A stretch of 12,829 nt of DNA from JAZQNF01 sp045641505 (GTDB taxonomy: Bacteria; Bacillota; Clostridia; Lachnospirales; Bianqueaceae): assembly GCA_045641505.1 (NCBI GenBank), contig JAZUHB010000133.1:1-12829 (forward strand), read 5' to 3'. Position 1 is the stretch's first letter, and the number at the start of each line of letters is the position of its first letter. The notes under the pieces were generated by a model. It was given only the letters and a program-made list of their open reading frames with translations, had not been told where the DNA came from and made no database searches. Positions 5,969 through 12,829 of the stretch are shown in pieces. The translations under genes were made by a program, and so were the position numbers.

Positions 5969-6098
5969 GAAAACAATTTATCTGCCATTTCGGCACGGGG
6001 CGAGCGCGGCAAGTCACGCATGTACTCGCCGCCCGGGCCAAGACAGCGAAAATCCAAAGCAATGCCCCGGGCCAGGTCACGCCCTTCTCACCCCGCAC

Positions 6099-6128
6099 TT
6101 GAAAACACACCCCCACTCGCCGTATAAT
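6099..6128 (+). promoter_or_regulatory. Sigma-A-like promoter of metF
   Basis: TTGAAA (6099-6104) and a consensus TATAAT (6123-6128) are spaced by 18 bases. The expected leader is about 25 bases to the ATG at 6159, with GGAGG at 6146-6150. It faces away from the methyltransferase promoter. Two copies of a CCCGGGCC sequence (near 6031-6040 and 6065-6073) lie upstream, of unknown meaning. Confidence 0.8.
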
Positions 6129-6158
6129 GGAAAAAACCACAGTCCGGAGGCCCTGCCA

Positions 6159-7049
6159 ATGAAAGTGTCCGAAATCATGAAGAAGCGCATGAGCGTATCC
6201 TTCGAAGTGTTCCCGCCGAAAATGGACAAGCCCGTCGAGCCGCTGTTCGAGACCATCGAAAAGCTCTACGGCTTCGAGCCCGATTTCATCAGCTGCACCT
6301 ACGGCGCCGGCGGCACGAACAAGGGCCGCCAGAGCGAGATCCTGAAGTACCTCGCGGACGGCGGGAGAACCGTCCCCGTGGCGCACTACACCTGCATCGG
6401 CAACAGCCGCGAGGACATCCTCGGGCTCGTCCGCGAATACCGGCGCCTCGGCATCGGCAGCTTCCTGGCGCTCCGGGGCGACTTTCCCCAGGGCTGGGAG
6501 GGCACCGGCGGCGCGTTCGACTACGGCTGCCAGCTGATCGCGTTCCTGCGCGAAAACTTTCCCGAGCTCGAGCTCGCCGGCGGCTGCTACCCCGAGAAGC
6601 ACCTCAAGGCGGCGAACATGGCGCAGGAGATCGCGATCCTGAAGCTCAAGCAGGACGCGGGCGCCGATTTCTTCATGGCTCAGCTCTGCCACGACATCGA
6701 CAATTTCTGCCGCTACCGCGAGATGGCGGCGCGCGCCGGCGTGACCGCTCCCATCGACTTCGGCCTGATGCCCGTGCTCGCCAAGGACGCGACGCTTAGG
6801 ATGGCCCTGTCGAACGGCTGCTCCATCCCGAAGGAGCTGGCCGAGGTCATCGGCAAGTACGGCGAGGACCCTGACGCCTTCAAGGAGGCGGGCAAGGAAT
6901 TCACCGTGCGCCAGATCGAGCGGCTGCGCGCCGAGGGCGTCGCCGGCATCCACATCTACACCCTGAACCGCTTCCGCGACGTCGCGGACATCGTGAAGGC
7001 ATCCGGCCTGCGCGCGTACACGGCCCCCTCCAAACCCGAAAATGAATAA
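6159..7049 (+). CDS. metF: MetF, 5,10-methylenetetrahydrofolate reductase
   Basis: This 296-residue cytoplasmic flavoprotein reduces methylene-THF to methyl-THF, the last step of the methyl branch of the Wood-Ljungdahl pathway, or runs in reverse when methyl groups are oxidised. Family marks are SFEVFPPK (14-21, E16 the catalytic glutamate position), TYGAGG (47-52), ALRGDFP (104-110), GGCYPEKH (141-148), KLKQDAGADFFMAQ (162-175) and the closing LNR (269-271). Length is normal for a bacterial single-domain MetF. The start has GGAGG eight bases upstream and lies under a clear promoter. It overlaps the next gene by 8 bases. No MetV or RnfC2-type partner, often next to metF in acetogens, is seen in the window, so the electron donor is unclear. 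The divergent arrangement opposite the methyltransferase operon suggests joint control. Confidence 0.95.
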   Translation: MKVSEIMKKRMSVSFEVFPPKMDKPVEPLFETIEKLYGFEPDFISCTYGAGGTNKGRQSEILKYLADGGRTVPVAHYTCIGNSREDILGLVREYRRLGIGSFLALRGDFPQGWEGTGGAFDYGCQLIAFLRENFPELELAGGCYPEKHLKAANMAQEIAILKLKQDAGADFFMAQLCHDIDNFCRYREMAARAGVTAPIDFGLMPVLAKDATLRMALSNGCSIPKELAEVIGKYGEDPDAFKEAGKEFTVRQIERLRAEGVAGIHIYTLNRFRDVADIVKASGLRAYTAPSKPENE

Positions 7050-8592
7050 AGTAACCATCCTGAACCCGCCGAAAGAGCTCCGCGGGCCGGACGGCGCCCT
7101 GACCGTCAGCGCCGAGCCGGGCGAAAACCTGTTCCGGCTGCTCCGCCGCGCGGGCGCCGCGCCCGAATCCTATTGCGGCGGCACCGGCCGCTGCGGAAAA
7201 TGCACGGTCAGAGTCGACGGCCGCGAGGTCCTCGCCTGCGAAACACCGGTCGACCGCGACCTCACCGTCGAGCTCCCGCTGCCGGAAAGCTACACCGAAA
7301 GCGCCATGACTCTGTGCGGCGGCTACCAACGCCCGGCCGCGGAAGGCCCCGCCGCCGAGCGCTTCCTCGCCTTCGACATCGGCACGACCACGCTGGTCGG
7401 CTACCTGCTGGACGAGGCGGGCCGCACCCTCGCCGTCCGCGGCGAGCTGAACCCGCAGATCCCCTACGGCGCCGACGTCGTGAGCCGCATCCGCTCCGCG
7501 CGCGAGGAAGGCACGGCCGAAGCGCAGACCGACAGCATCCGCCGCGCCGCGGGCGAGCTCGGCCTCGCCCTCTGCCGCGAGACCGGCGCCGACCCCGCCG
7601 CCGTCACCCGGATCTCGGTCGTCGGCAACCCCACGATGCAGCAGCTGTTCCTCGGGCTCCCGCTCGAGAACCTCGTGAAGATCCCCTTCCGTCCCCTTAT
7701 CACAGCGCCCGTCGACGAAGCGGCCGCGGCGTATCTGCCCGCGTTCCCGAACGCGCGGCTCCTGAGCCTTCCGGACGTCTCCGCCTACGTGGGCGCCGAC
7801 ACCGCCGCGGGCGTGCTCACCACCGGACTCTTCCGCGACGAGACCCTCAGTCTCCTGGTCGACATCGGCACGAACGGCGAGATGGTCCTCGGCGACCGCC
7901 GGCGGATGGTCGCCTGCGCCACCGCCGCCGGGCCCGCGCTCGAGGGCGGCCACGTGAGCCGCGGAATGCGCGCCTCCGCCGGGGCCATCGACAAAGTGTC
8001 CCCCGAGGGCGAATTCCGCCTGATTCCCGACGAGAACGGACACGTCCCCGAAGCAGCCCGCGGCATCTGCGGCAGCGGCCTCATCGACGCGCTCGCGTAC
8101 TTCCTGAAAACCGAAAAAATGAATCCCCGCGGCCGCATCGCAAACGCCCGGGACCGCGCCGAGGGCCTCCCCCTCCGCGACGGCCTCTTCCTCACCCAGA
8201 CCGACATCCGCGAGCTGCAGCAGGCCAAGGGCGCCATCGCCGCCGGCATCCGGCTCCTCGCCGACACGCTGGGCGTCGGGCTCGAACAGATCGGAAGGGT
8301 CTGGCTCGCCGGCGCGTTCGGCAGCCATCTCGACCCCGCGAGCGCCTGCGCCATCGGGCTCCTGCCGCCGGTCCTCCGGGACCGCATCGTCCCCTGCGGC
8401 AACGCGGCGGGCGAGGGCGCGTGCCTCATCGCCGCGGATCCCGACAAGCTTCTTCTCGCCGCCGACGCCGTCCGCCGGACGGAGCTCCTCGAGCTCAACA
8501 CCCATCCCGGTTTCCCGATGGCCTACGCGCGCGGCATGCTCTTCCCGTCCCCGGCCTCCGCGCCGGACTCCGACGAGGATCCCTTCGCGTAA
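7042..8592 (+). CDS. RACE-type reductive activator of corrinoid proteins ([2Fe-2S] plus DUF4445/ASKHA ATPase)
   Basis: This 516-residue protein uses ATP to drive electrons from its iron-sulfur cluster onto inactive Co(II) corrinoid, restoring Co(I) in methyl carriers. An N-terminal [2Fe-2S] ferredoxin domain has cysteines C45, C51, C54 and C66. The ATPase part shows FDIGTTTLVG (111-120), NPQIPYGADVVSRI (137-150), VVGNPTM (193-199), DIGTNGE (274-280), CGSGLID (343-349) and a later LAGAFGSHLDP. It is shorter than some family members, mainly in the linker between the domains. The ATG at 7042 lies inside the end of metF (8-base overlap), so translation is coupled. The likely clients are the corrinoid protein at 2356-2979 or the AcsCD protein on the other strand. 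RamA, AcsV and the activators of O-demethylases are all in this group; the subtype is not settled. Confidence 0.93.
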   Translation: MNKVTILNPPKELRGPDGALTVSAEPGENLFRLLRRAGAAPESYCGGTGRCGKCTVRVDGREVLACETPVDRDLTVELPLPESYTESAMTLCGGYQRPAAEGPAAERFLAFDIGTTTLVGYLLDEAGRTLAVRGELNPQIPYGADVVSRIRSAREEGTAEAQTDSIRRAAGELGLALCRETGADPAAVTRISVVGNPTMQQLFLGLPLENLVKIPFRPLITAPVDEAAAAYLPAFPNARLLSLPDVSAYVGADTAAGVLTTGLFRDETLSLLVDIGTNGEMVLGDRRRMVACATAAGPALEGGHVSRGMRASAGAIDKVSPEGEFRLIPDENGHVPEAARGICGSGLIDALAYFLKTEKMNPRGRIANARDRAEGLPLRDGLFLTQTDIRELQQAKGAIAAGIRLLADTLGVGLEQIGRVWLAGAFGSHLDPASACAIGLLPPVLRDRIVPCGNAAGEGACLIAADPDKLLLAADAVRRTELLELNTHPGFPMAYARGMLFPSPASAPDSDEDPFA

Positions 8593-8626
8593 CGCCGCGA
8601 GCCTCTCGTCCGGCCCCTCATCCGTG

Positions 8627-8660
8627 CTTTCTGACCGAAAGACGTCTTTCTGTTCGAAAG
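8627..8660 (+). repeat. Tandem pair of CTTTC-N5-GAAAG dyads
   Basis: CTTTCTGACCGAAAG (8627-8641) and CTTTCTGTTCGAAAG (8646-8660) are two near-identical 15-base dyads, 19 bases apart. The space between them forms a perfect 14-base palindrome, GAAAGACGTCTTTC (8637-8650), so two mutually exclusive folds are possible. They lie between the activator stop and the ribosome site (AAAGGAGA, 8673-8680) of the next gene. They may be operators or an mRNA fold; no T-run follows. Confidence 0.6.
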
Positions 8661-8686
8661 ATATAAAGTAACAAAGGAGAAACACC

Positions 8687-9178
8687 ATGTCAGAAAAAAA
8701 GTATGAAGGCTTCACCCTCGGACTCGCCCTGGTCGACCTGCTGCCCGTGATCTTCTTCGGCGCGAGCGTCGTCCTGATCGGCATCGTCTTCCAGAGCCCC
8801 CTGTTCATCATCGGCGCCGCGCTCGCGTTCCTGGCCGGCTTCCTGAAGGTCCTGTGGAAGGTAATCCTCGCCCTCGCAGGCAAGGACGTCAAGTGGATGA
8901 ACAAGCAGATGCGCATCCTGATGCCCGCCGGCTTCCTGCTGATCGTCGCGAGCGTCATCATCGGCTGGAAGAAGATCTCCTGGGCCGCCGTCGGCGCCGC
9001 CGTCACCAGCCTGCCCTCCCTGATCTTCTTCATCCTCTGGTTCCTCGGCCTCGTCGCGATGGGCGTCCTGGCCGGCAAGCTCGACTCCTCCGTCGCCAAA
9101 AACAACTGGATCGAGCAGGGCGTCAACAGCTTCGCGCAGCTGATGGGCCTCCTGGGCATCCTGTTCATCATGTTCTGA
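8687..9178 (+). CDS. Small multi-spanning membrane protein, function unknown
   Basis: This 163-residue protein is very hydrophobic and lies in the cell membrane, with four or five likely spans: about 11-35, 38-63, 76-93, 108-130 and perhaps 147-163. A short charged loop (KDVKWMNKQMR, 67-77) separates the second and third spans. No transporter motif, cofactor site or signal peptide was seen, and the family was not recognised. The start (MSEKKYEG) has AAAGGAGA seven bases upstream. It is on the same strand as metF and the activator, but 94 bases with a repeat separate them, so a link is not proven. The lipoprotein gene follows after 84 bases and shares a very similar ribosome site, suggesting these two belong together. 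Both lie before one terminator at 10317. Confidence 0.85.
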   Translation: MSEKKYEGFTLGLALVDLLPVIFFGASVVLIGIVFQSPLFIIGAALAFLAGFLKVLWKVILALAGKDVKWMNKQMRILMPAGFLLIVASVIIGWKKISWAAVGAAVTSLPSLIFFILWFLGLVAMGVLAGKLDSSVAKNNWIEQGVNSFAQLMGLLGILFIMF

Positions 9179-9262
9179 TCCGGCGCGGCGAGAGCCCCGC
9201 TTCGAAAAATCAGTCTGCGGCGCGGCCTCCGCGGCGCGGCATCCCAAACAAAGGAGAACCTT
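9179..9262 (+). other. Short spacer with a repeated GCGGCGCGGC motif
   Basis: The 10-base sequence GCGGCGCGGC appears at 9217-9226 and 9231-9240, and a partial third copy at 9181-9189. The ribosome site AAGGAG of the lipoprotein is at 9251-9256. No promoter was seen. Confidence 0.4.
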
Positions 9263-10300
9263 ATGAAACGCACACTTTCCCTGCTCCTGAGCGCCTTGCT
9301 CGTGCTCAGCGCCGCGGGCCTCTGCGGCTGCAACGCGACCGATTACAAGAACGCCGTCGCCCTGATGGAGGCCGGAAGCTTCGACGGAGCCCGCGAGATC
9401 TTCCGCGCGCTCGGCGATTACAAGGACAGCGCCGCTCTCGCGGACAGCTGCAGCTTCAGCCTCGCGAAGGGCGCGCTCGAGGCCGGCCGTTACGATGAGG
9501 CCGCCGAAGCGTTCCTCGCCCTCGGCGACTACCCCGGCGCGAAGGCCGGCTACGATGACGCCCGCTACCAGAAGGCGAAGAAGCTGATGACCGACGGAAG
9601 CTACGCGGAGGCCGAAGCGCTCTTCACCGCGCTCGGCGGCTATCTCCTCAGCAAGGATCTCGCGCAGGACTGCCGCGACCGCATGCTGGAGACTACGGTT
9701 CTCGGCCGCTGGATTTCCGACAGCTTCGACGCGAGCGGGCTGATCGCCGCGTCTCTGGAGGGCTTCGCCGATTTCGTCGACATCGATGAGGTCGTCGCCC
9801 CCTACGCCGAAAAACTCGCCATCACGATGCGCGCCGAATTCCTTCCGGACGGCACCGCCGTCATCACGCCGGACCGCGAAAGCTATACGACCTTCTTCAA
9901 CGCCTCCCGCGAGCTCACGAGAGAGGCCATGCTGATCTATTTCGAAGAAGTCTACCGCTACCAGCTCGCCATGTCGGGCTTCACGCTCGAGGATCTCTAC
10001 GCGGAGCTCGGCGTGAAGGACATCCGCTCCGCCATCCTGCAGATCGAAGGGATCGACGTGAACGACATCATCGATCAGCAGTTCCCCGAGGAGCTTCTCG
10101 ACCTCGTGTTCGAAGCCTCGGAGGAGGCCTACCCCTTCTCCGTCTCGGACGGCGACATCCTGATCAGCGATGACGAAGGAGACACCGTCTTCGGCTACGA
10201 TCCGGACACGGACACCCTGACGCTCGACGGCACGGCCCTCATCGAGATGCTCGGCATCGGCGACGTCGGACTCACCTACCTCTTCCACCGCGAAAAGTAA
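9263..10300 (+). CDS. Secreted lipoprotein with TPR-like repeats
   Basis: This 345-residue protein starts with a lipoprotein signal peptide: KR at residues 3-4, a hydrophobic stretch (5-20), then LCGC with C23 as the likely lipidated residue. It should be anchored to the outer face of the membrane. Residues 27-140 hold three TPR-like repeats of about 35 residues, each with an A-L-x-E-A-G-x-[FY]-[DE]-x-A core followed by FxALGDY (for example EAGSFDGAREIFRALGDY at 36-53). The rest (about 145-345) is acidic and contains alpha-beta segments ending in a strand-rich tail (DGDILISDDEGDTVFGYDPD), a layout common in Firmicutes lipoproteins whose C-terminal domain reads out a fitted equation-like sheet. 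No enzyme motif is seen. The start has AAGGAG seven bases upstream, and an intrinsic terminator follows the stop. Function is unknown. Confidence 0.87.
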   Translation: MKRTLSLLLSALLVLSAAGLCGCNATDYKNAVALMEAGSFDGAREIFRALGDYKDSAALADSCSFSLAKGALEAGRYDEAAEAFLALGDYPGAKAGYDDARYQKAKKLMTDGSYAEAEALFTALGGYLLSKDLAQDCRDRMLETTVLGRWISDSFDASGLIAASLEGFADFVDIDEVVAPYAEKLAITMRAEFLPDGTAVITPDRESYTTFFNASRELTREAMLIYFEEVYRYQLAMSGFTLEDLYAELGVKDIRSAILQIEGIDVNDIIDQQFPEELLDLVFEASEEAYPFSVSDGDILISDDEGDTVFGYDPDTDTLTLDGTALIEMLGIGDVGLTYLFHREK

Positions 10301-10316
10301 AACACATGCATGAAAG

Positions 10317-10346
10317 GAGCTGTCCCCCGCGGGCAGCTCTTTTTTT
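10317..10346 (+). terminator. Intrinsic terminator after the lipoprotein gene
   Basis: GAGCTG-t-CCC pairs with GGG-CAGCTC around a short loop (10317-10339), with one bulged T, followed directly by seven T residues (10340-10346). It lies 17 bases after the lipoprotein stop and is the clearest intrinsic terminator in the window. Confidence 0.92.
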
Positions 10347-10408
10347 ACGATTTTTCCTGCCCGGAAACCGGACGACTTTTCCTCCGCGGCGAGCTGCGCC
10401 GCCGATCC

Positions 10409-10438
10409 AACTGGCCATCTGAACCCGTTTGGCCAGTT
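10409..10438. repeat. Perfect 9-base inverted repeat AACTGGCCA/TGGCCAGTT
   Basis: AACTGGCCA (10409-10417) and TGGCCAGTT (10430-10438) are perfect complements around a 12-base loop. Directly after comes the palindrome TTTGCGCAAA (10441-10450) and a run of A. It lies about 65 bases after the terminator, outside any gene. It could be a protein site or a second terminator for the opposite strand. Confidence 0.6.
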
Positions 10439-10467
10439 AATTTGCGCAAAAAAACGTACACCTTTTC

Positions 10468-10671
10468 AAAGCGGCGAGTCAGCATCGGTTGCCGGCTCGC
10501 CACTTTTCTCAAGAGACGCATGATTTTATGCAGATTCCGGGGAAAACCGACTTTTTATGCACTTTTCAGAGCCCCACGAGGCCGGAACACTCCCCTTCGG
10601 GCGACGCTCCAGGCCCTTTCAGGCCCCAAAAAGTGAAAAGCGGCGAGTCAAAGCACCGCTTTAACTCGCCG
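10468..10671. repeat. Two related hairpins built on AAAGCGGCGAGTCA
   Basis: The 14-base sequence AAAGCGGCGAGTCA occurs at 10468-10481 and 10637-10650. Each copy starts a hairpin: the first pairs GGCGAG (10473-10478) with CTCGCC (10496-10501) and extends to AAAG/CTTT; the second pairs CGGCGAGT (10641-10648) with ACTCGCCG (10664-10671), with inner AAAGC/GCTTT. Further CGGCGAGCTG copies lie at 10387-10396 and 10726-10735. Confidence 0.65.
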
Positions 10672-10778
10672 TTTGAAAAATCTGTACCAGTTGCCATCCG
10701 TTTTTCCCGGCCAAATGCGATTGCCCGGCGAGCTGAAATTGCATAAAACACGCCACCCGCCCCAAACAATCCGTCCTG

Positions 10779-10986
10779 CCGTTATTGCGCGCGCAGCGCG
10801 CCGTTATTAGCTCCGCGTTATTGCCGGCCCCGGCCGGCCGATATTGCGCGCGCAGCGCGCCGTTATCCGCTCCGCGTTATTGCCGGCCCCCATCGGCCGT
10901 TATTGCGCGCGCAGCGCGCCGTTATTCGCCCCGCGTTATTGCCGGCCCCGGCCGGCCGTTATTGCGCGCGCAGCGCGCCGTTATCC
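10779..10986. repeat. 59-bp tandem repeat array, three full units and a partial fourth
   Basis: Units begin at 10779, 10838, 10897 and 10956, an exact 59-base period. Each unit starts CCGTTATTGCGCGCGCAGCG, holds a GCGCGC-gca-GCGCGC hairpin, a GTTATT spacer, and a second hairpin (GCCGGCC-cc-GGCCGGC in units 1 and 3, degraded in unit 2). Units 1 and 3 differ at about two bases, unit 2 at about six. Since 59 is not a multiple of three, translation would shift in each unit, so the array is not coding. Confidence 0.93.
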
Positions 10987-11031
10987 TGCGCATCGCGCAG
11001 CCTTATCCCCCCTTATCCCTCCGTTTCTTCC

Positions 11032-11060
11032 TTGAAAACCGCCCTCCGCTATGCTATACT
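11032..11060 (+). promoter_or_regulatory. Sigma-A-like promoter of the hydrolase gene
   Basis: TTGAAA (11032-11037) and TATACT (11055-11060) are spaced by exactly 17 bases. The start would be near 11067, about 34 bases before the ATG, with AGGAGG at 11086-11091. The promoter begins about 45 bases after the tandem array. Confidence 0.85.
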
Positions 11061-11100
11061 CGTTAATTGAAGAAGTATGCAAATCAGGAGGAAATTCTCG

Positions 11101-12829
11101 ATGCATTCTTTATATTACGAGGGCAAGGAGCTGCAGCCCCGCGGCCGCGTCCTCTGGGAAGTCGAAGCCGGGATGAAGAACCTCGGCATGATCGAAGCCC
11201 GCGACAATCTGCGTCAGGACGTGCTGCGCCGCGCTCTCCCGGCCCTGGCCGAGGGTGACCGCCGCCGCGCCGCCGTGAAGACCGCGGAGGAGCTCGCCGC
11301 CTACCAGAAGTACGTCCGCGACACCTTCCTCGAAAGCATCGGCGGTCTGCCGTCCTTCGACACGCCGCTCTGTGCCCGCACCGTCGCGAGCCGCATCATC
11401 GAGGGCCCGAACGGCCGGAACTTCATCCTCGAAAACATCATCTACGAGTCCCGCCCCCACACCTACGTCACCGCGAACCTCTACCGCCCGCTCCTGCAGG
11501 AGGGGCCGGTGCCCGGCGTCTTCATCCCGCTGGGCCACACGGACGAGGGCAAGGGCTTCGACGAATATCAGCGCGTCGCTCAGATGCTGGTCTACGCCGG
11601 CTTCGTCGTGCTCACCATGGACCCCATCGGCCAGGGCGAGCGCTTCGAGCACTTCGAAAAAGAGATCGACTACGAGCCCATCCAGGGCTGCTCCGGCGAG
11701 CATGACCTGCTCGACTGGAAGTGCAAGCTGACGGGCGAGAGCCTGGTCCGCTACTTCATCCACGACGGGATGCGGGGCATCGAGTACCTGAAATCCCGGC
11801 CCGAGTGCAGCGGACAGGTCGCGGTCACCGGTCATTCCGGCGGCGGCACCCAGACCTCCGTGCTGATGACGGCCGCCTCCCACCTGCTCGCGGCCGCCGC
11901 GCCCTGCTCCTACACCACCGACAAGCAGGCGATGCTGGAATGCGCCAAGGATCCCGACAACGAGATGGTCTGGCCCGGCGTCGTCGCCCGCGGCATCGAC
12001 TACGCGGACATCATGGCCGGCATGGCGCCCAAGCCCATCCTCATCCTCTGCAACCGCTACGATTTCTTCCCCTGGGAAGGCACCGACCGCACCTTCGGGC
12101 GCGTCAAGGCCCTCTGGAAGCAGGTCGGCGGCGTCGAGCCCGAGCTCAAGCGCGTCGCCACCGGTCATTCCTACTCGGTCGAGCTCGCGCAGACCGTCAC
12201 GCGCTTCTTCGCGAAGCACCTGATGGGCCGCGAGGACGTCGACCTCTCCGGCTTCGAGTACCGCCGCCAGGAGCCCGAGGTGCTGAACTGCACCGCGTCC
12301 GGCCAGATTGTGAAGGAATTCCCCGACCTCGTCACCACGCAGGATCTCCTCGCCGCGAAGGCCGACGAGCTCCGCAAAGCCCGCCTCGCGAAGCCGAAGG
12401 AAGTGCGCCGCGCCGATGCCGTCGAGTGGCTCCGCGCGCGCGTCGAGACCGGCCGCGTCCCCTGCGAGCCCCACGTCCGCGTGGACAACGAGGGCGTCAT
12501 CGCCCACTACATCTACCGCCAGCTGGTCTGGCGTCCCCAGGAGGGCTACGTCAACAACGGCGTCCTGCTCCGCGACATGCGGCTGGACGGCAAGCCCCTG
12601 CCCACCATCATCGCCCTCTGGGAGAACGGCACGCAGGCCATCGAGCGCCACTCCCTCTGGATCCACCGCCAGTGCGCCGCCGGCCGCCAGGTCCTCATCC
12701 TCGACGTCTGCGGCATCGGCAGCTGCGAGCCCAACGCGGTCTCGAACGCCAACATGTACATCGGCTGGTGCACCCACTACATCCTGCACACCAACCTGAT
12801 CGACCTGGACGACAGCTACGCCGCCATCC
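11101..12829 (+). CDS. Large alpha/beta hydrolase (esterase-like), right end cut by the window
   Basis: The frame runs from ATG 11101 to the window edge: 576 residues with no stop. The ribosome site AGGAGG lies nine bases upstream under a strong promoter. Residues 1-110 form an N-terminal extension without a signal peptide, so it is likely cytoplasmic. The first hydrolase domain (about 125-370) has the strand VPGVFIPLGHTDEG, the DPIGQGER segment, the nucleophile elbow GHSGGGTQT (244-252, S246), D321 in LCNRYDFFPW and H356 in ATGHSYS, a complete serine-aspartate-histidine triad. After a charged linker, residues from about 480 (PTIIALWENGTQ, LILDVCGIGS) resemble the opening of a second hydrolase fold. 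The family is near acetyl-xylan-esterase/dienelactone-hydrolase-like proteins; the substrate is unknown. It stands under its own promoter, so a link with the methyl genes is not shown. Confidence 0.88.
   Translation, partial: MHSLYYEGKELQPRGRVLWEVEAGMKNLGMIEARDNLRQDVLRRALPALAEGDRRRAAVKTAEELAAYQKYVRDTFLESIGGLPSFDTPLCARTVASRIIEGPNGRNFILENIIYESRPHTYVTANLYRPLLQEGPVPGVFIPLGHTDEGKGFDEYQRVAQMLVYAGFVVLTMDPIGQGERFEHFEKEIDYEPIQGCSGEHDLLDWKCKLTGESLVRYFIHDGMRGIEYLKSRPECSGQVAVTGHSGGGTQTSVLMTAASHLLAAAAPCSYTTDKQAMLECAKDPDNEMVWPGVVARGIDYADIMAGMAPKPILILCNRYDFFPWEGTDRTFGRVKALWKQVGGVEPELKRVATGHSYSVELAQTVTRFFAKHLMGREDVDLSGFEYRRQEPEVLNCTASGQIVKEFPDLVTTQDLLAAKADELRKARLAKPKEVRRADAVEWLRARVETGRVPCEPHVRVDNEGVIAHYIYRQLVWRPQEGYVNNGVLLRDMRLDGKPLPTIIALWENGTQAIERHSLWIHRQCAAGRQVLILDVCGIGSCEPNAVSNANMYIGWCTHYILHTNLIDLDDSYAAI

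Larger units (their letters stand above)
10347..11031. other. 685-bp non-coding region rich in hairpins and repeats
   Basis: No reading frame here has coding character; open frames change frame with the repeats. Seen from left to right are AACTGGCCA/TGGCCAGTT (10409-10438), TTTGCGCAAA (10441-10450), two GGCGAG-based hairpins (10468-10506 and 10641-10671), inverted TTTTATGCA-type ends at 10553 and 10748, the 59-bp tandem array (10779-10986) and a small TGCGC/GCGCA hairpin at 10987-10999. Confidence 0.7.

Noticed and set aside
6901..9333. An 810-codon minus-strand open frame across metF, the activator and the membrane protein
   Set aside because: It is antisense to three well-supported genes, with low-complexity Gly/Ala/Glu/Val translation and no convincing ribosome site.
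10310..10636. A 108-codon plus-strand frame after the lipoprotein
   Set aside because: Its start lies next to and its body runs through an intrinsic terminator and several hairpins; the product has no family character.
10779..10986. CRISPR array
   Set aside because: Units are directly joined and nearly identical through their whole length, with no variable spacers.
10785..11066. Small plus-strand open frames through the tandem array
   Set aside because: They are made of the repeats themselves, which shift frame every 59 bases, and have no ribosome site.
11110..12789. A 559-codon minus-strand open frame opposite the hydrolase
   Set aside because: The plus-strand hydrolase has a promoter, ribosome site and catalytic triad; the antisense frame shows none of these.

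Overview
The window reads as a piece of chromosome from a high-GC, Gram-positive-type anaerobe, most likely an uncultured gut or rumen member of the Clostridia with acetogenic metabolism. This rests on the gene content (CODH/ACS corrinoid iron-sulfur protein subunits, CooC, corrinoid methyltransferases, MetF, a corrinoid-reactivating protein), strong AGGAGG-type ribosome sites, sigma-A-like promoters and a lipoprotein with TPR-like repeats of a kind common in Firmicutes. The taxon is inferred; no rRNA or marker gene is present.

Minus strand, positions 5947 down to 1: a promoter (TTGACT-17-TAGAAT) with a perfect dyad just upstream of its -35 drives a run of genes in one direction. In order these are a URO-D-type methyltransferase (probable methyltransferase I), a 45-residue small protein, a pterin-binding methyltransferase (methyltransferase II), a corrinoid protein, a 74-residue small protein, then CooC, AcsD and the start of AcsC, which runs off the left edge. 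Together they would move methyl groups from a methylated substrate (perhaps a methoxylated aromatic) through the corrinoid protein to tetrahydrofolate, and feed the carbonyl branch at the corrinoid iron-sulfur protein. Three spacers between these genes (195, 471 and 217 bp) are rich in inverted repeats. One is an array of four related palindromes. Another is a terminator-like stem ending just before cooC, which itself lacks a visible ribosome binding site.

Plus strand, 6099 to 8592: a divergent promoter drives metF, and a RACE-type [2Fe-2S]/ATPase corrinoid activator overlaps its end by 8 bases. MetF makes methyl-THF, and the activator would keep corrinoid cofactors in the Co(I) state needed by the divergent genes.

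Plus strand, 8627 to 10346: a paired CTTTC-N5-GAAAG repeat, a small multi-spanning membrane protein, a TPR-like lipoprotein and a clear intrinsic terminator.

10347 to 11031 holds no convincing gene. It contains several hairpins, a possible short element bounded by inverted repeats, and a 59-bp tandem repeat array of three and a half units. From 11032 a strong promoter drives a large alpha/beta hydrolase with an apparent second hydrolase-like domain, cut by the right edge.
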